DNA from: CAYPCH01 sp964409165
Lineage (GTDB): Bacteria; Bacillota; Clostridia; Acetivibrionales; Acetivibrionaceae
Direction: 5' to 3'
DNA: 15,209 nucleotides
Assembly: GCA_964409165.1 (NCBI GenBank)
Contig: CAYPCH010000093.1
Location: forward strand, 1 to 15,209
Shown here: positions 1-7,390 of the stretch, one piece after another
Position numbering within the stretch: position 1 is the first letter of the stretch
Layout of the letters: every line of letters starts with the position of its first letter
Translations under genes and position numbers: made by a program
The notes under the pieces: model-generated
What the model was told of the DNA's origin: nothing
Database searches by the model: none
What the model saw: only the letters and a program-made list of their open reading frames with translations

Positions 1-49
1 CGTCACTTTAACTTGCAATTTTCAGACAGAAACAAGATGCAATAAGTTG

Positions 50-78
50 TTTACAATATGCATTCTATATGTTATAAT
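50..78 (+). promoter_or_regulatory. sigma-A promoter of rplS
   Basis: A TTTACA -35 box (50-55) and a perfect TATAAT -10 box (73-78) are separated by exactly 17 bases. Transcription would start near 85, giving an rplS leader of about 60 nt. The usual upstream neighbours of rplS (trmD, rimM) are not visible in the first 49 bases, so rplS has its own promoter here. Confidence 0.8.
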
Positions 79-91
79 TCTAGATTGTGAA

Positions 92-128
92 GTACGGACG
101 GTCCGCTGTAAGATACAAGAACGTCTAT
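92..128 (+). promoter_or_regulatory. possible L19 leader in the rplS 5' UTR
   Basis: GGACG (96-100) can pair with CGTCT (122-126) across a 21-nt loop, just downstream of the predicted transcription start and just before the rplS ribosome site. Low-GC Gram-positives are known to carry an L19 leader RNA thought to mediate autoregulation. Position and short length fit, but I identify it by place and a single stem, not by a covariance model. Confidence 0.35.
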
Positions 129-147
129 GAGGGAGGGAGGAAGAAAA

Positions 148-492
148 ATGGATATTATAAGAGCTATTGAGCAGGAACAGATAAGAAGCGATTTGCCTAA
201 ATTGGAAATCGGAGACTATGTAAAAGTTCATATTAAAGTAAAAGAAGGCACTAGAGAGAGACTTCAGGTTTTTGAAGGAACTGTAATAGCATTGAAAAAC
301 TCTGGATTAAAGGAAATGTTTACTGTAAGAAGGATATCTTACGGTGTTGGTGTTGAAAGGATCCTTCCAGTTCATTCACCAAAGATTGACCATATTGATG
401 TTGTAAGAAAAGGTAAAGTTAGAAGAGCAAAGCTTTATTACCTGCGTGACAGAGTTGGTAAAGCTGCTAAAGTAAAAACAAGACTTGTATAA
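148..492 (+). CDS. rplS: 50S ribosomal protein L19
   Basis: This 114-residue protein has the usual length of L19. It shows the family core: the KLEIGDYVKVHIKVKEG strand region (residues 25-41), the RLQVFEGTVIA segment, the FTVRRISYGVGVERILPVHSP block, and the C-terminal basic stretch VRRAKLYYLRDRVGKAAKVK. L19 sits at the 30S-50S interface. The reading frame stays open upstream to an ATG at 127, but that would place the purine-rich ribosome site (GGGAGGGAGGAAG, 131-143) inside the gene. ATG 148, about 8 bases after GGAGG, is the correct start. The gene has its own promoter and a strong terminator, so it is probably monocistronic here. Confidence 0.98.
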   Translation: MDIIRAIEQEQIRSDLPKLEIGDYVKVHIKVKEGTRERLQVFEGTVIALKNSGLKEMFTVRRISYGVGVERILPVHSPKIDHIDVVRKGKVRRAKLYYLRDRVGKAAKVKTRLV

Positions 493-502
493 TGCATATA
501 AT

Positions 503-535
503 AAAAAGGACTTTTATAAGTCCTTTTTATTTTGT
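503..535 (+). terminator. Rho-independent terminator of rplS
   Basis: A perfect 11-bp stem, AAAAAGGACTT (503-513) with AAGTCCTTTTT (518-528), closes a 4-nt TTAT loop. The T-rich 3' arm continues into ATTTTGT. It lies 10 bases after the rplS stop. Confidence 0.9.
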
Positions 536-544
536 CTTTCATAT

Positions 545-579
545 TTTTACTTTTCTTAAAAGTAAAAGGGTGATATAAT
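545..579 (+). promoter_or_regulatory. lepB promoter with inverted repeat
   Basis: TGATATAAT (571-579) is an extended -10 element (TG-n-TATAAT). No good -35 box lies 17 bases upstream (TTTTCT). Immediately upstream is a perfect 10-bp inverted repeat, TTTTACTTTT (545-554) and AAAAGTAAAA (558-567), with a 3-base loop. It covers the -35 and spacer region, where an operator or a second weak terminator could sit. Transcription would start near 586. Confidence 0.6.
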
Positions 580-636
580 TAGTTCTGAAAAGATTAGATG
601 TATCCTGTAAATTTATTATAAGGACTGTATAAAACT

Positions 637-1311
637 ATGGAATTGAACAAAAATTCTATAAATAATAGCAAGCAAGAAGACCTTAAGATGAAATTCGGTG
701 TTGGTTATGAAGCTCAAAAGCCCAATTACCTTAAGGAAATAGTAAAATGGATTGTGGTTATAATTATATCTGTGTTATTGGCACTTTTGTTAAGAGCATT
801 TGTGTTCGAATGGGTTATTATACAAGGTCAGTCAATGGAAAATACGCTATACAACAAACAGGTGTTGTTTATAAACAAAATTGAATACAGTTTTTTAAAT
901 CCCAAAAGAGGGGACATTGTTATAATACAAATAGACGAAGGCAACTGGGAGTATTTGCCTCTAAATAAGACTGTTCCAGCCCTGTCCACAATCATTCCTG
1001 GAAAAGATGAAGTGAATTATATTAAAAGAATTATAGGTTTACCTGGTGATGTTATTGATATAAAAGATGGTTATGTTTATGTAAATGACCAAATACAAAA
1101 TGAACCTTATGTGAAAGGTATTACTGAAAGACGGGGAAGTGAGTTTCCTAAAGTAGTTCCTGAGGATAGTTATTTTGTAATGGGTGATAATAGAGAGTGC
1201 AGTAAAGACAGCAGAAGTTCCGATGTAGGTTTTATTGAAGGCAGCAGAATTAAAGGGAAAGCGGCATTTCGAATAAGGCCGTTAAAGGAGTTTGGCAGTA
1301 TTTACGATTAA
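637..1311 (+). CDS. lepB: signal peptidase I
   Basis: This 224-residue protein is a type I (S26) signal peptidase, which cleaves signal peptides from secreted proteins on the outer face of the cytoplasmic membrane. An N-terminal cytoplasmic tail of about 32 residues precedes one membrane segment (about 36-54). The catalytic Ser66 lies in the QGQSMENTL box, and the general base Lys130 lies in YIKRIIGLPGD. Box E is GDNRECSKDSR (183-193). A single N-terminal anchor and this length are typical of Gram-positive SipS-like enzymes. The ribosome site (AAGGA, 620-624) is rather far from ATG 637; ATG 688 (Met18) is a possible alternative start. It appears to head an operon with ylqF, rnhB and yraN. Confidence 0.95.
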   Translation: MELNKNSINNSKQEDLKMKFGVGYEAQKPNYLKEIVKWIVVIIISVLLALLLRAFVFEWVIIQGQSMENTLYNKQVLFINKIEYSFLNPKRGDIVIIQIDEGNWEYLPLNKTVPALSTIIPGKDEVNYIKRIIGLPGDVIDIKDGYVYVNDQIQNEPYVKGITERRGSEFPKVVPEDSYFVMGDNRECSKDSRSSDVGFIEGSRIKGKAAFRIRPLKEFGSIYD

Positions 1312-1339
1312 AGTTTTTGTTTTAAATGGAGGCATATAT

Positions 1340-2212
1340 ATGAATATAAACTGGTTTCCCGGGCATATGGCAAAGACTAAAAGATTACTTACGGAAAATC
1401 TTAAACTGGTTGACCTTGTTGTGGAACTTTTAGATGCAAGGATACCTTTAAGTAGTAAAAATCCGGATATTGACAGTATAGTAAAGAATAAACCCAAAAT
1501 TATAGTGTTAAATAAGTCCGACTTGGCAGATGAGAGGATATCGGAAGAGTGGAGGAGGTGGTATAACTCAAAGGGTTATACCAGTATTTTTATTGACTCC
1601 ATAAAGGGTAAAGGTATGAGCCAGTTAAAAAATAAGATGCGTGAGATTATGAAGGATAAGATTCAAAGAGACAAAGAGCGCGGAAGGCTTTTTAGACCTA
1701 TTAAAACAATGATAGTAGGAATTCCGAATGTAGGAAAGTCCTCTCTTATCAATAAGATTGCAGGTAAGGCTAGTGCTGTGACTGGCGACAGACCCGGAGT
1801 TACAAGGGGCAAGCAGTGGATAAACGTAAACGATCAGATTCAATTGCTTGATACACCGGGGATACTATGGCCTAAGTTTGAAGATGATAATGTGGGAATA
1901 AACCTTGCAATTTCAGGAGCTATAAAGGATAACATTCTAGATACGACAGAACTGGCTTCAATACTTTTAGAGCGTCTTAGCGAAGAATACCCTAAAAACA
2001 TACAGGAAAGGTATAAGCTAAGCTCTTTAGAGAACAAAAAGGGATATGAGCTTTTGGAAGAGGCAGGAAGGAGCAGAGGATGTATTGTTTCTGGAGGAGT
2101 AGTTGACTTGACAAGAATATCTGCTGTTGTACTGGATGAACTGCGGGGCGGAAAAATCGGAAGAATATCACTAGAAAGACCTGGGAAGGCTGGCGAAAAT
2201 GAAAATGAGTAA
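1340..2212 (+). CDS. ylqF: ribosome biogenesis GTPase YlqF/RbgA
   Basis: This 290-residue protein is a circularly permuted GTPase that in Bacillus acts in late 50S subunit assembly. The motif order is permuted as expected: G4 NKSD (58-61) and the DSIKGKG region (86-92) come before G1 GIPNVGKSS (127-135), G2 PGVTRG (152-157) and G3 DTPG (171-174). The N-terminus NINWFPGHMAK is the family signature. The frame is open back to 1292 inside lepB, but GGAGG (1328-1332) points to ATG 1340. It follows lepB by 28 bases and overlaps rnhB by 14. Its co-transcription near rplS fits a ribosome-assembly role. Confidence 0.96.
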   Translation: MNINWFPGHMAKTKRLLTENLKLVDLVVELLDARIPLSSKNPDIDSIVKNKPKIIVLNKSDLADERISEEWRRWYNSKGYTSIFIDSIKGKGMSQLKNKMREIMKDKIQRDKERGRLFRPIKTMIVGIPNVGKSSLINKIAGKASAVTGDRPGVTRGKQWINVNDQIQLLDTPGILWPKFEDDNVGINLAISGAIKDNILDTTELASILLERLSEEYPKNIQERYKLSSLENKKGYELLEEAGRSRGCIVSGGVVDLTRISAVVLDELRGGKIGRISLERPGKAGENENE

Positions 2213-2987
2213 AAGACCATCTGTTAAGGTAATTGATGACTCTGTAAAAAGTCTTGACATTGATAAAGCATTGGACAAACTATACCAGTTGAAAGATGAG
2301 TATGGAGAGAGACTTGATAAACTGATTTTGAAATACGAAAAGAAAAAGGTCGATATTGAAAAAGAATATTTGAGATTTCAAGCTATGTGTGCATATGAAA
2401 AGGAAGCATACAAAAGGGGGTATACCCTTATAGCCGGAATGGATGAAGCTGGAAGAGGACCGCTCGCAGGCCCAGTTGTGGCTGCAGCAGTTATTTTGCC
2501 GGGGGATGTTTTTATAAAAGGAATCAATGACTCAAAAAAGCTTGATGAAAAGAAAAGAGCGATACTTTTTGATATTATAAGAGAAAAGGCTGTAGATGTA
2601 GGTGTGGGAATTGTAAATGAAAAGGAAGTTGATGAGATAAACATTTTGAATGCAACAAAAAAAGCAATGAAAATTGCTGTTGAAAGTCTTGTAAATAAAC
2701 CTGATATACTTCTCATTGATGCATTAGAGCTTGATGAAGTAAAAATTGAGCAAAAACCTATAATTAAGGGGGATTCCTTGAGTGTATCCATAGCTGCTGC
2801 ATCAATTATTGCAAAGGTGACAAGAGATCGTATTTTAGAGGAACTAGATGCAAAATATCCGCAATATGGTTTTAAAAAGCATAAAGGCTATGGTACTAAA
2901 GAGCATATTGATTCTATAAGGGAACATGGCATTTGCCCCATACATAGAGTTAGCTTTACTAAAAATTTTTGTCAAGGAAAATTATAA
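2199..2987 (+). CDS. rnhB: ribonuclease HII
   Basis: This 262-residue RNase HII removes RNA from RNA-DNA hybrids and misincorporated ribonucleotides from DNA. The acidic active site is visible: D82-E83 in AGMDEAGRGPLAGPVV, D174 in LLIDAL and D192 in IKGDS, followed by IAAASIIAKVTRDR. The C-terminal block YPQYGFKKHKGYGT is typical. An N-terminal lysine-rich helical extension of about 75 residues precedes the catalytic domain, as in B. subtilis RnhB. The start ATG 2199 lies within ylqF, 9 bases after GGGAAGG (2183-2189), which suggests translational coupling. ATG 2205 is a less well spaced alternative. Confidence 0.97.
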   Translation: MKMSKRPSVKVIDDSVKSLDIDKALDKLYQLKDEYGERLDKLILKYEKKKVDIEKEYLRFQAMCAYEKEAYKRGYTLIAGMDEAGRGPLAGPVVAAAVILPGDVFIKGINDSKKLDEKKRAILFDIIREKAVDVGVGIVNEKEVDEINILNATKKAMKIAVESLVNKPDILLIDALELDEVKIEQKPIIKGDSLSVSIAAASIIAKVTRDRILEELDAKYPQYGFKKHKGYGTKEHIDSIREHGICPIHRVSFTKNFCQGKL

Positions 2988-2988
2988 A

Positions 2989-3366
2989 ATGTATAATCAA
3001 AACAATAGAACTGCAGGTACAATAGGAGAAGAGGTTGCGGTTCAATATCTTATTAAAAACAATTACAGAATATTAGAGAGAAATTTCAGGTATAAAAGGT
3101 TTGGCGAAATAGACATAATTTCCCGGGAAAATGATTATGTGTGCTTTGTTGAAGTAAAATCAAGAAGTTCAATCAGTTTCGGTTATCCCAGGGAAGCGGT
3201 GAATTTCAAAAAGCAGGAGAACATTAAAAAGCTTGCTCAAATTTATATAGGAAAGCATGGGCTTTATAACGAGAATATAAGGTTTGATGTTGTAGAGGTC
3301 TACATAGACAAAAAGGGAAACGAAACGGATATAAAAGATGTTGTTATAATTAAAAATGCATTCTAG
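2989..3366 (+). CDS. yraN: UPF0102 (YraN) family protein
   Basis: This 125-residue protein matches the YraN/UPF0102 family, a small nuclease-fold group whose cellular role is not firmly known. Visible motifs are GTIGEEVAVQYL (10-21), RFGEIDIIS (37-45) and VEVKSR (54-59). The E-I-D...E-V-K arrangement resembles the PD-(D/E)XK nuclease core, and YPREAVNFKKQENIKKLAQ follows it as in the family. The frame is open back to 2926 in rnhB, but AAGGAAA (2974-2980) and the 1-base gap after the rnhB stop favour ATG 2989. It is often found beside rnhB, which suggests a nucleic-acid repair or processing role (inference). Confidence 0.87.
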   Translation: MYNQNNRTAGTIGEEVAVQYLIKNNYRILERNFRYKRFGEIDIISRENDYVCFVEVKSRSSISFGYPREAVNFKKQENIKKLAQIYIGKHGLYNENIRFDVVEVYIDKKGNETDIKDVVIIKNAF

Positions 3367-3520
3367 CTATTCCTTAGCGGATATAAAAGAAATATGGCAT
3401 TTATCCGATACATAAAATAGTGATACTGTTATACAGTTTATTTTAATGAGCGAAGCGAATTTTCTTAAGGCTCCTATTAGTAAACAGGCAATTCCATGAC
3501 GGTAGATCGGGGTGTAAAGG
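3367..3520 (+). promoter_or_regulatory. non-coding spacer with possible structured leader
   Basis: This 154-base gap separates yraN from the FliK-like gene. It holds an inverted repeat CGGATA/TATCCG (3378-3383, 3402-3407). A small hairpin ACTGT-TAT-ACAGT (3425-3437) follows, then a T-rich stretch (a weak terminator candidate), and a GAGC/GCTC stem (3448-3451, 3470-3473). The 3' part contains CTTAAGG and CGGTAG...CGGGGT (3500-3513), faintly like the 3' half of a c-di-GMP-I riboswitch, but the conserved GCAAA elements are missing. No promoter with good boxes is evident. Confidence 0.3.
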
Positions 3521-5137
3521 TTGAGGATAAGTGATTTTATAAATATTGATAAGAGTGCTCTTTCCGGTTTGCCCGACATATTGTCAAGGCTTAATATTGG
3601 TGATGTTGTAAGGGCAAAGGTTCTTGAGATAAGCTCAGATGAGATTTTGCTGAAGCTATTTGACGGTACGATTTTTAAGGCGGCAACAATGACGCGTATT
3701 GATGTGGAACGTGGGGATACGGTTGATTTTGTTGTTAAAGGTAATGTTGACAGCAAAATATTTATGGAAACATTAAAGGTAGGAGAAAAAAAAGAGTCGG
3801 AACTGCAAGCTAAAATAAAAAAAGAACTTACTGAATCTGGAATAAAGCCAGGTTCAATGAATCTCGAAATTGCAGGGGAATTGAAAGAAAGAGGCCTTCC
3901 GATTAGCAAGGAATATATAAGCCAGGTCATGGATAGCTTAGCCAAGTTTAAAAATCTTACCATCGAAAAAGCAGCATTTCTGATATCAAAAAATATTATT
4001 CCTGAAGAAAAAAGTATTTCAAGCTTGAATCAAATAGTTGATGAAAAACTGAAAGTTGGTACTGGCTTGGAAGATGTTTTTAAAGATGTCATGGAAATTA
4101 ATGATGAAGGTTTTAAATCACTGTTGGGAGAAAAACTTGAACGTTTTGTTTCGGGCGGACTCGATAAAGAAGAGCTTTTGACGCAGACGACAAGTAAAAA
4201 TCATTATTCCGAAATTAAAAACGAGATTAAAAAAGAAATACAGATATTGGTCGAGAGCGAATTCGTAAAACTTGACCCTGACTCAAAAATCCAGGAATTT
4301 AAAGATAGAATTATTCAGCATATTACTAGTGAAGAGGAATGTATAAAAAACCCGGAAAAGTTGATGGAGCATGTGAAAACCGATTTAAAAAATGCGGACG
4401 CTATAATTCGTGACGGCAAAAAAAATGTTGAGGATGCGGTAAAAAATATAATTGATAAATTAAAAGATATGGGAAAACACTCTGCAGATATGAAAAACGG
4501 CGTGTATAAAAGCAAACATGAGAGTGTTTTAAGAAAATCTTTGGAAGCTTCTTTTATAAAGATTGACCGTGATTTTTCAAAAGAAGGTATTGATATGAAG
4601 AAAACCTATAGAGATATGTTTGAAAAGCTGGATATAATTAAAGGCACTTTAGAGCAGTCAGACATCCCGAATAAAAGTGAGTTGACCAATAAAATTGAAA
4701 GTCTTCAGAATAATATAAAGTTTTTAAACGAAATAAACAACCACACTTCTTATGTTCAAATGCCTCTTAATATCATGGACAGAAGCACAACTGGGGAGCT
4801 TTATGTGCTAAAAAGGGAATCTGGGAAAAAGAGAATAGATCCTCAAAATACCTCAGTGTTTTTATCGTTGAATACTCAAAATTTAGGACAGATTGATTCG
4901 CTTATAAAAGTTGAAAGGAAAAATATAAGCATTAATATGAGGCTTGAGAAAGAGAAAATAATAGATATTCTCAAGGGCAAGTACAGAGAATTATATAACC
5001 AATTGTTAGAAAAAGGCTATAAACTTGTTGATATTAAATATCGTTTGTCTGGTGATGAAATAAATGTTTTAAATATAAACGAAGTTGCAGATAAGGACTT
5101 CAAAATGAAAAGGCAGAATATAGACTATAAGGTTTAG
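3521..5137 (+). CDS. protein with FliK-type C-terminal domain (YlqG-like)
   Basis: This 538-residue, lysine- and glutamate-rich protein has no signal peptide or membrane segment. Residues 24-85 look like a small beta-rich domain (IGDVVRAKVLEISSDEILLK...GDTVDFVVKG). The middle (about 90-410) is mostly charged helix. Residues 414-510 resemble the flagellar hook-length control (FliK C-terminal) domain: GELYVLKR, SVFLSLNTQNLGQIDSLIKV, then a long amphipathic helix and LLEKGYKLVDIKYRL. In flagellar export, that domain binds cytoplasmic FlhB to switch substrate specificity; the next gene encodes a FlhB-like domain. The order rnhB-(this)-FlhB-like matches ylqG-ylqH of Bacillus. The TTG start at 3521 follows GGGGTG (3509-3514) by 6 bases. 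Its cellular function is unknown to me. Confidence 0.75.
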   Translation: MRISDFINIDKSALSGLPDILSRLNIGDVVRAKVLEISSDEILLKLFDGTIFKAATMTRIDVERGDTVDFVVKGNVDSKIFMETLKVGEKKESELQAKIKKELTESGIKPGSMNLEIAGELKERGLPISKEYISQVMDSLAKFKNLTIEKAAFLISKNIIPEEKSISSLNQIVDEKLKVGTGLEDVFKDVMEINDEGFKSLLGEKLERFVSGGLDKEELLTQTTSKNHYSEIKNEIKKEIQILVESEFVKLDPDSKIQEFKDRIIQHITSEEECIKNPEKLMEHVKTDLKNADAIIRDGKKNVEDAVKNIIDKLKDMGKHSADMKNGVYKSKHESVLRKSLEASFIKIDRDFSKEGIDMKKTYRDMFEKLDIIKGTLEQSDIPNKSELTNKIESLQNNIKFLNEINNHTSYVQMPLNIMDRSTTGELYVLKRESGKKRIDPQNTSVFLSLNTQNLGQIDSLIKVERKNISINMRLEKEKIIDILKGKYRELYNQLLEKGYKLVDIKYRLSGDEINVLNINEVADKDFKMKRQNIDYKV

Positions 5138-5159
5138 GCATTATGAGGAGGTGAGGTGC

Positions 5160-5441
5160 ATGACTGAAAAGAAAGAGAAAATAAAAAAAGTGGCGGCTTT
5201 GAAGTATTCACCTGAAACTAGCAGCGCGCCGGAGATTATAGGTCTTGGAAAAGGTGAATCTGCCGATAAAATACTCGAAATAGCCAAGGAGAATAACATT
5301 CCAATTTATCACAACAGTGAGCTTGCAGAAACATTGAATACATTCAATATAGGTGATGAGATACCTCCGGAGCTTTATGAGATTGTAGCTGAAATTTTAA
5401 TTTTTATAGGCAATATTGATAAGAACTATAAAGAAGAATAA
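5160..5441 (+). CDS. ylqH: FlhB-like cytoplasmic domain protein (YlqH-like)
   Basis: This 93-residue protein equals the cytoplasmic C-terminal domain of FlhB/YscU export-switch proteins without the membrane part. Matching blocks are VAALKYSPE (11-19), APEIIGLGKGESADKILEIAKENNIPIYHNSELAETL (23-59) and IGDEIPPELYEIVAEILIFI (64-83). In full-length FlhB the NPTH autocleavage motif stands just before the VALKY strand. Here that place is KIKK, so the protein begins about where the cleaved fragment would. The start is ATG 5160: AGGAGG (5146-5151) lies 8 bases upstream, while the in-frame GTG 5151 overlaps it. The 22-base gap after the FliK-like gene suggests one transcript and partner proteins. Confidence 0.85.
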   Translation: MTEKKEKIKKVAALKYSPETSSAPEIIGLGKGESADKILEIAKENNIPIYHNSELAETLNTFNIGDEIPPELYEIVAEILIFIGNIDKNYKEE

Positions 5442-5448
5442 CTTATAA

Positions 5449-5477
5449 TTGTAATATTCTTTATTTATTAGTATAAT
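5449..5477 (+). promoter_or_regulatory. sigma-A promoter of radC
   Basis: TTGTAA (5449-5454) and TATAAT (5472-5477) are separated by 17 bases, directly after the FlhB-like gene. Transcription would start near 5484, leaving a leader of about 115 nt. In the leader, two small hairpins are visible: ATTACA/TGTAAT (5541-5546, 5552-5557) and GCCA/TGGC (5563-5566, 5572-5575), the second followed by GTTTTC. Confidence 0.7.
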
Positions 5478-5599
5478 TGATATGGTTTACTATGTTTTTT
5501 ATAGCTATAAGCCACAGAATTCGATTTAAGACAAAAGGAAATTACAGACTTTGTAATGTTATGCCAATGTATGGCGTTTTCTTAGGGGGATTATTTATA

Positions 5600-6271
5600 G
5601 TGCATGAAGGACACAGAAAAAGACTCAAGGAAAGATTTTTAAGGGAAGGACTTGACAATTTTGAACAGCATCAGATACTTGAGCTACTTTTATTTTTTTC
5701 CATTCCAAGGAAAGATACAAATGAGATAGCACATACTCTCTTAAATAAGTATGGCTCCTTATCAGGCGTGTTTGAAGCTGAATTTGAGGATCTTGTGAAA
5801 ACGCCTTGGATAGGTGATAATTCTGCTTTTTTGCTGACACTGGTACCCGACCTTGCACGACGTTATTTTAATGACAAATGGAGAGACAAACCTGAGCTGA
5901 ACAGTTCAACCAAAGCTGGACAATTTGCGGTTACTTTGTTTGCAGGAAGGCAGTATGAGGTGTTTTATGTTATATGCCTTGATGCTCAGAACAAGGTTAA
6001 TTATGCAGAATTGGTACATGAAGGCACCATAAATGAAGCACCAGTTTATCCGAGACTTATAGTTGAAGCGGCTCTTCGGCACAATTCAAACAGTATAATA
6101 CTTGCACATAATCATCCCGGGGGAAGTCTAAGTCCTTCGAGAGCAGATATCGAAGCTACTGCAAGAATACGTACAGCTTTAGAGTCAATATCCATAAAGG
6201 TAGTTGACCATATAATTGTATGCGGTGAAAAGTTTGTAAGCTTTGCAGAAAAAGGCTTTATCAATGATTAA
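5600..6271 (+). CDS. radC: RadC family JAB-domain protein
   Basis: This 223-residue protein has the RadC layout: an N-terminal helix-hairpin-helix-like region (residues 23-75, GSLSGVFEAEFEDLVKTPWIG) and a C-terminal JAB1/MPN metal-binding domain. The JAMM-type motif LAHNHPGGSLSPSRADI (168-184) supplies His170, His172 and Asp183. The GTINEAPVYPRLIVEAAL block before it is also typical. Biochemical function is not settled; an older DNA-repair assignment is doubtful. The frame extends 41 codons upstream to 5477, but that stretch overlaps the promoter and is unlike RadC. GTG 5600, 10 bases after AGGGGG (5584-5589), gives normal family length. Its stop is immediately next to the stop of the convergent permease gene. 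Confidence 0.93.
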   Translation: MHEGHRKRLKERFLREGLDNFEQHQILELLLFFSIPRKDTNEIAHTLLNKYGSLSGVFEAEFEDLVKTPWIGDNSAFLLTLVPDLARRYFNDKWRDKPELNSSTKAGQFAVTLFAGRQYEVFYVICLDAQNKVNYAELVHEGTINEAPVYPRLIVEAALRHNSNSIILAHNHPGGSLSPSRADIEATARIRTALESISIKVVDHIIVCGEKFVSFAEKGFIND

Positions 6272-7390
6272 TCAGGAATCTTTCAAGTTAACATTTCTGG
6301 ATTTCAGTTTTTTTTCAACGTGATCACTTAAAAACATTTGTATTACAGCTAAGAAAGGTACACCGAGAAACATTCCCATAATGCCGAAGGTTCCCCCTCC
6401 TAAAATTATTGCTGTTAGAATGAGCAGAGGACTTATTCCTACTTGGTCACCGATAATTTTAGGACCCAAGTACCATCCGTCAAACTGTTGCAGTATTAAT
6501 ATGAAAATAGCAATCCAAATTGCTTTTATTGGGCTTACAAATAATGTTATCAATATTGCCGGTATAGCTCCTAGAAAAGGTCCAACATAAGGTATCATAT
6601 TAGTTACCCCAACAATCAGACTGATAAGAAGAGTAAACGGCATTTTGAAAATTGCCATGAAAACGAAGCATATTGCTCCTATTATAGCCGAGTCAATTGC
6701 TTTCCCGAAAATAAACTTGGAGAATACAAGATTGACTTTTCTGCCTATATTTATCAAATTGAAAGCAACACTTTTATCAAGAAAAGCATACATAAGTTTT
6801 TTGGTGTTCCTAATAAGTTTTTCCTTGTCATTTAGTATATAGATTGCTATTATAAGACCAAAAAACAGCTTGAACAGGGTAGAAGTCAGGTCTACTGTTT
6901 TCTTGAGTAAAAAACTTATTGGAAGATTGATAAATTTATTAGCTTCGCTCAGTATATCATTTACATATTTTATAACGAAGGGCTCGATATTGTATTTGTC
7001 CTGACTCTTTAAGCTTTCTATGGTTTTAGTTATCCAACTTTCGGTAGAGGAAATATAATTCGGCATGTTAGCCCACAAATCTTGTACATTATTTACCAAA
7101 ATGGGAGTGATAACTGTTACCGAAATAAATATTACAGCCAAAAGGAAAACATAAATAATAAGAATACTTACAATTCTTCTTACCTTTAATCTTTTTTCCA
7201 GAAACACCATTATAGGATTCAGTAAATATGCTATACCTAATGCCCATATAAGATAGCTTGCTATGGATGAAAAATATTTAATGCTGTTGGTCAGTATTGA
7301 GGGTTTGTCAACCATTTTAAACATTAACATTGCAATCAATAGTATAGGTACTAATTCAATATAGGGAATTTTTTTGCCCTTTTTAATCAT
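6272..7390 (-). CDS. AI-2E family transporter (YtvI/PerM-like permease)
   Basis: This 372-residue polytopic membrane protein belongs to the AI-2E exporter/PerM family. Hydrophobic segments lie at about 10-28, 42-64, 73-98, 165-187, 232-262, 265-285, 288-304 and 318-353, with a soluble stretch at 100-160. Family landmarks are GKAIDSAIIG (229-238), TNMIPYVGPFLGAIPA (263-278) and LGPKIIGDQVGISPLLIL (308-325). Members have been linked to AI-2 export, ion antiport or unknown substrates; the substrate cannot be read from sequence. The frame continues to 7525, but AAGGAGGG (7402-7409 on the plus axis, reversed) sits about 10 bases before ATG 7390, which gives the usual length. It is convergent with radC and divergent from the dipeptidase gene. 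Confidence 0.88.
   Translation of the reverse strand: MIKKGKKIPYIELVPILLIAMLMFKMVDKPSILTNSIKYFSSIASYLIWALGIAYLLNPIMVFLEKRLKVRRIVSILIIYVFLLAVIFISVTVITPILVNNVQDLWANMPNYISSTESWITKTIESLKSQDKYNIEPFVIKYVNDILSEANKFINLPISFLLKKTVDLTSTLFKLFFGLIIAIYILNDKEKLIRNTKKLMYAFLDKSVAFNLINIGRKVNLVFSKFIFGKAIDSAIIGAICFVFMAIFKMPFTLLISLIVGVTNMIPYVGPFLGAIPAILITLFVSPIKAIWIAIFILILQQFDGWYLGPKIIGDQVGISPLLILTAIILGGGTFGIMGMFLGVPFLAVIQMFLSDHVEKKLKSRNVNLKDS

Noticed and set aside
3367..3963. 198-codon open frame on the minus strand
   Set aside because: It lies antisense to the FliK-like gene, has no ribosome site or recognisable domain, and low-complexity Ser/Ile/Phe-rich translation typical of an antisense shadow.
5477..5599. 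N-terminal extension of RadC by 41 residues
   Set aside because: It begins inside the -10 box, has no ribosome site, and does not resemble RadC; GTG 5600 has a good site and gives normal length.
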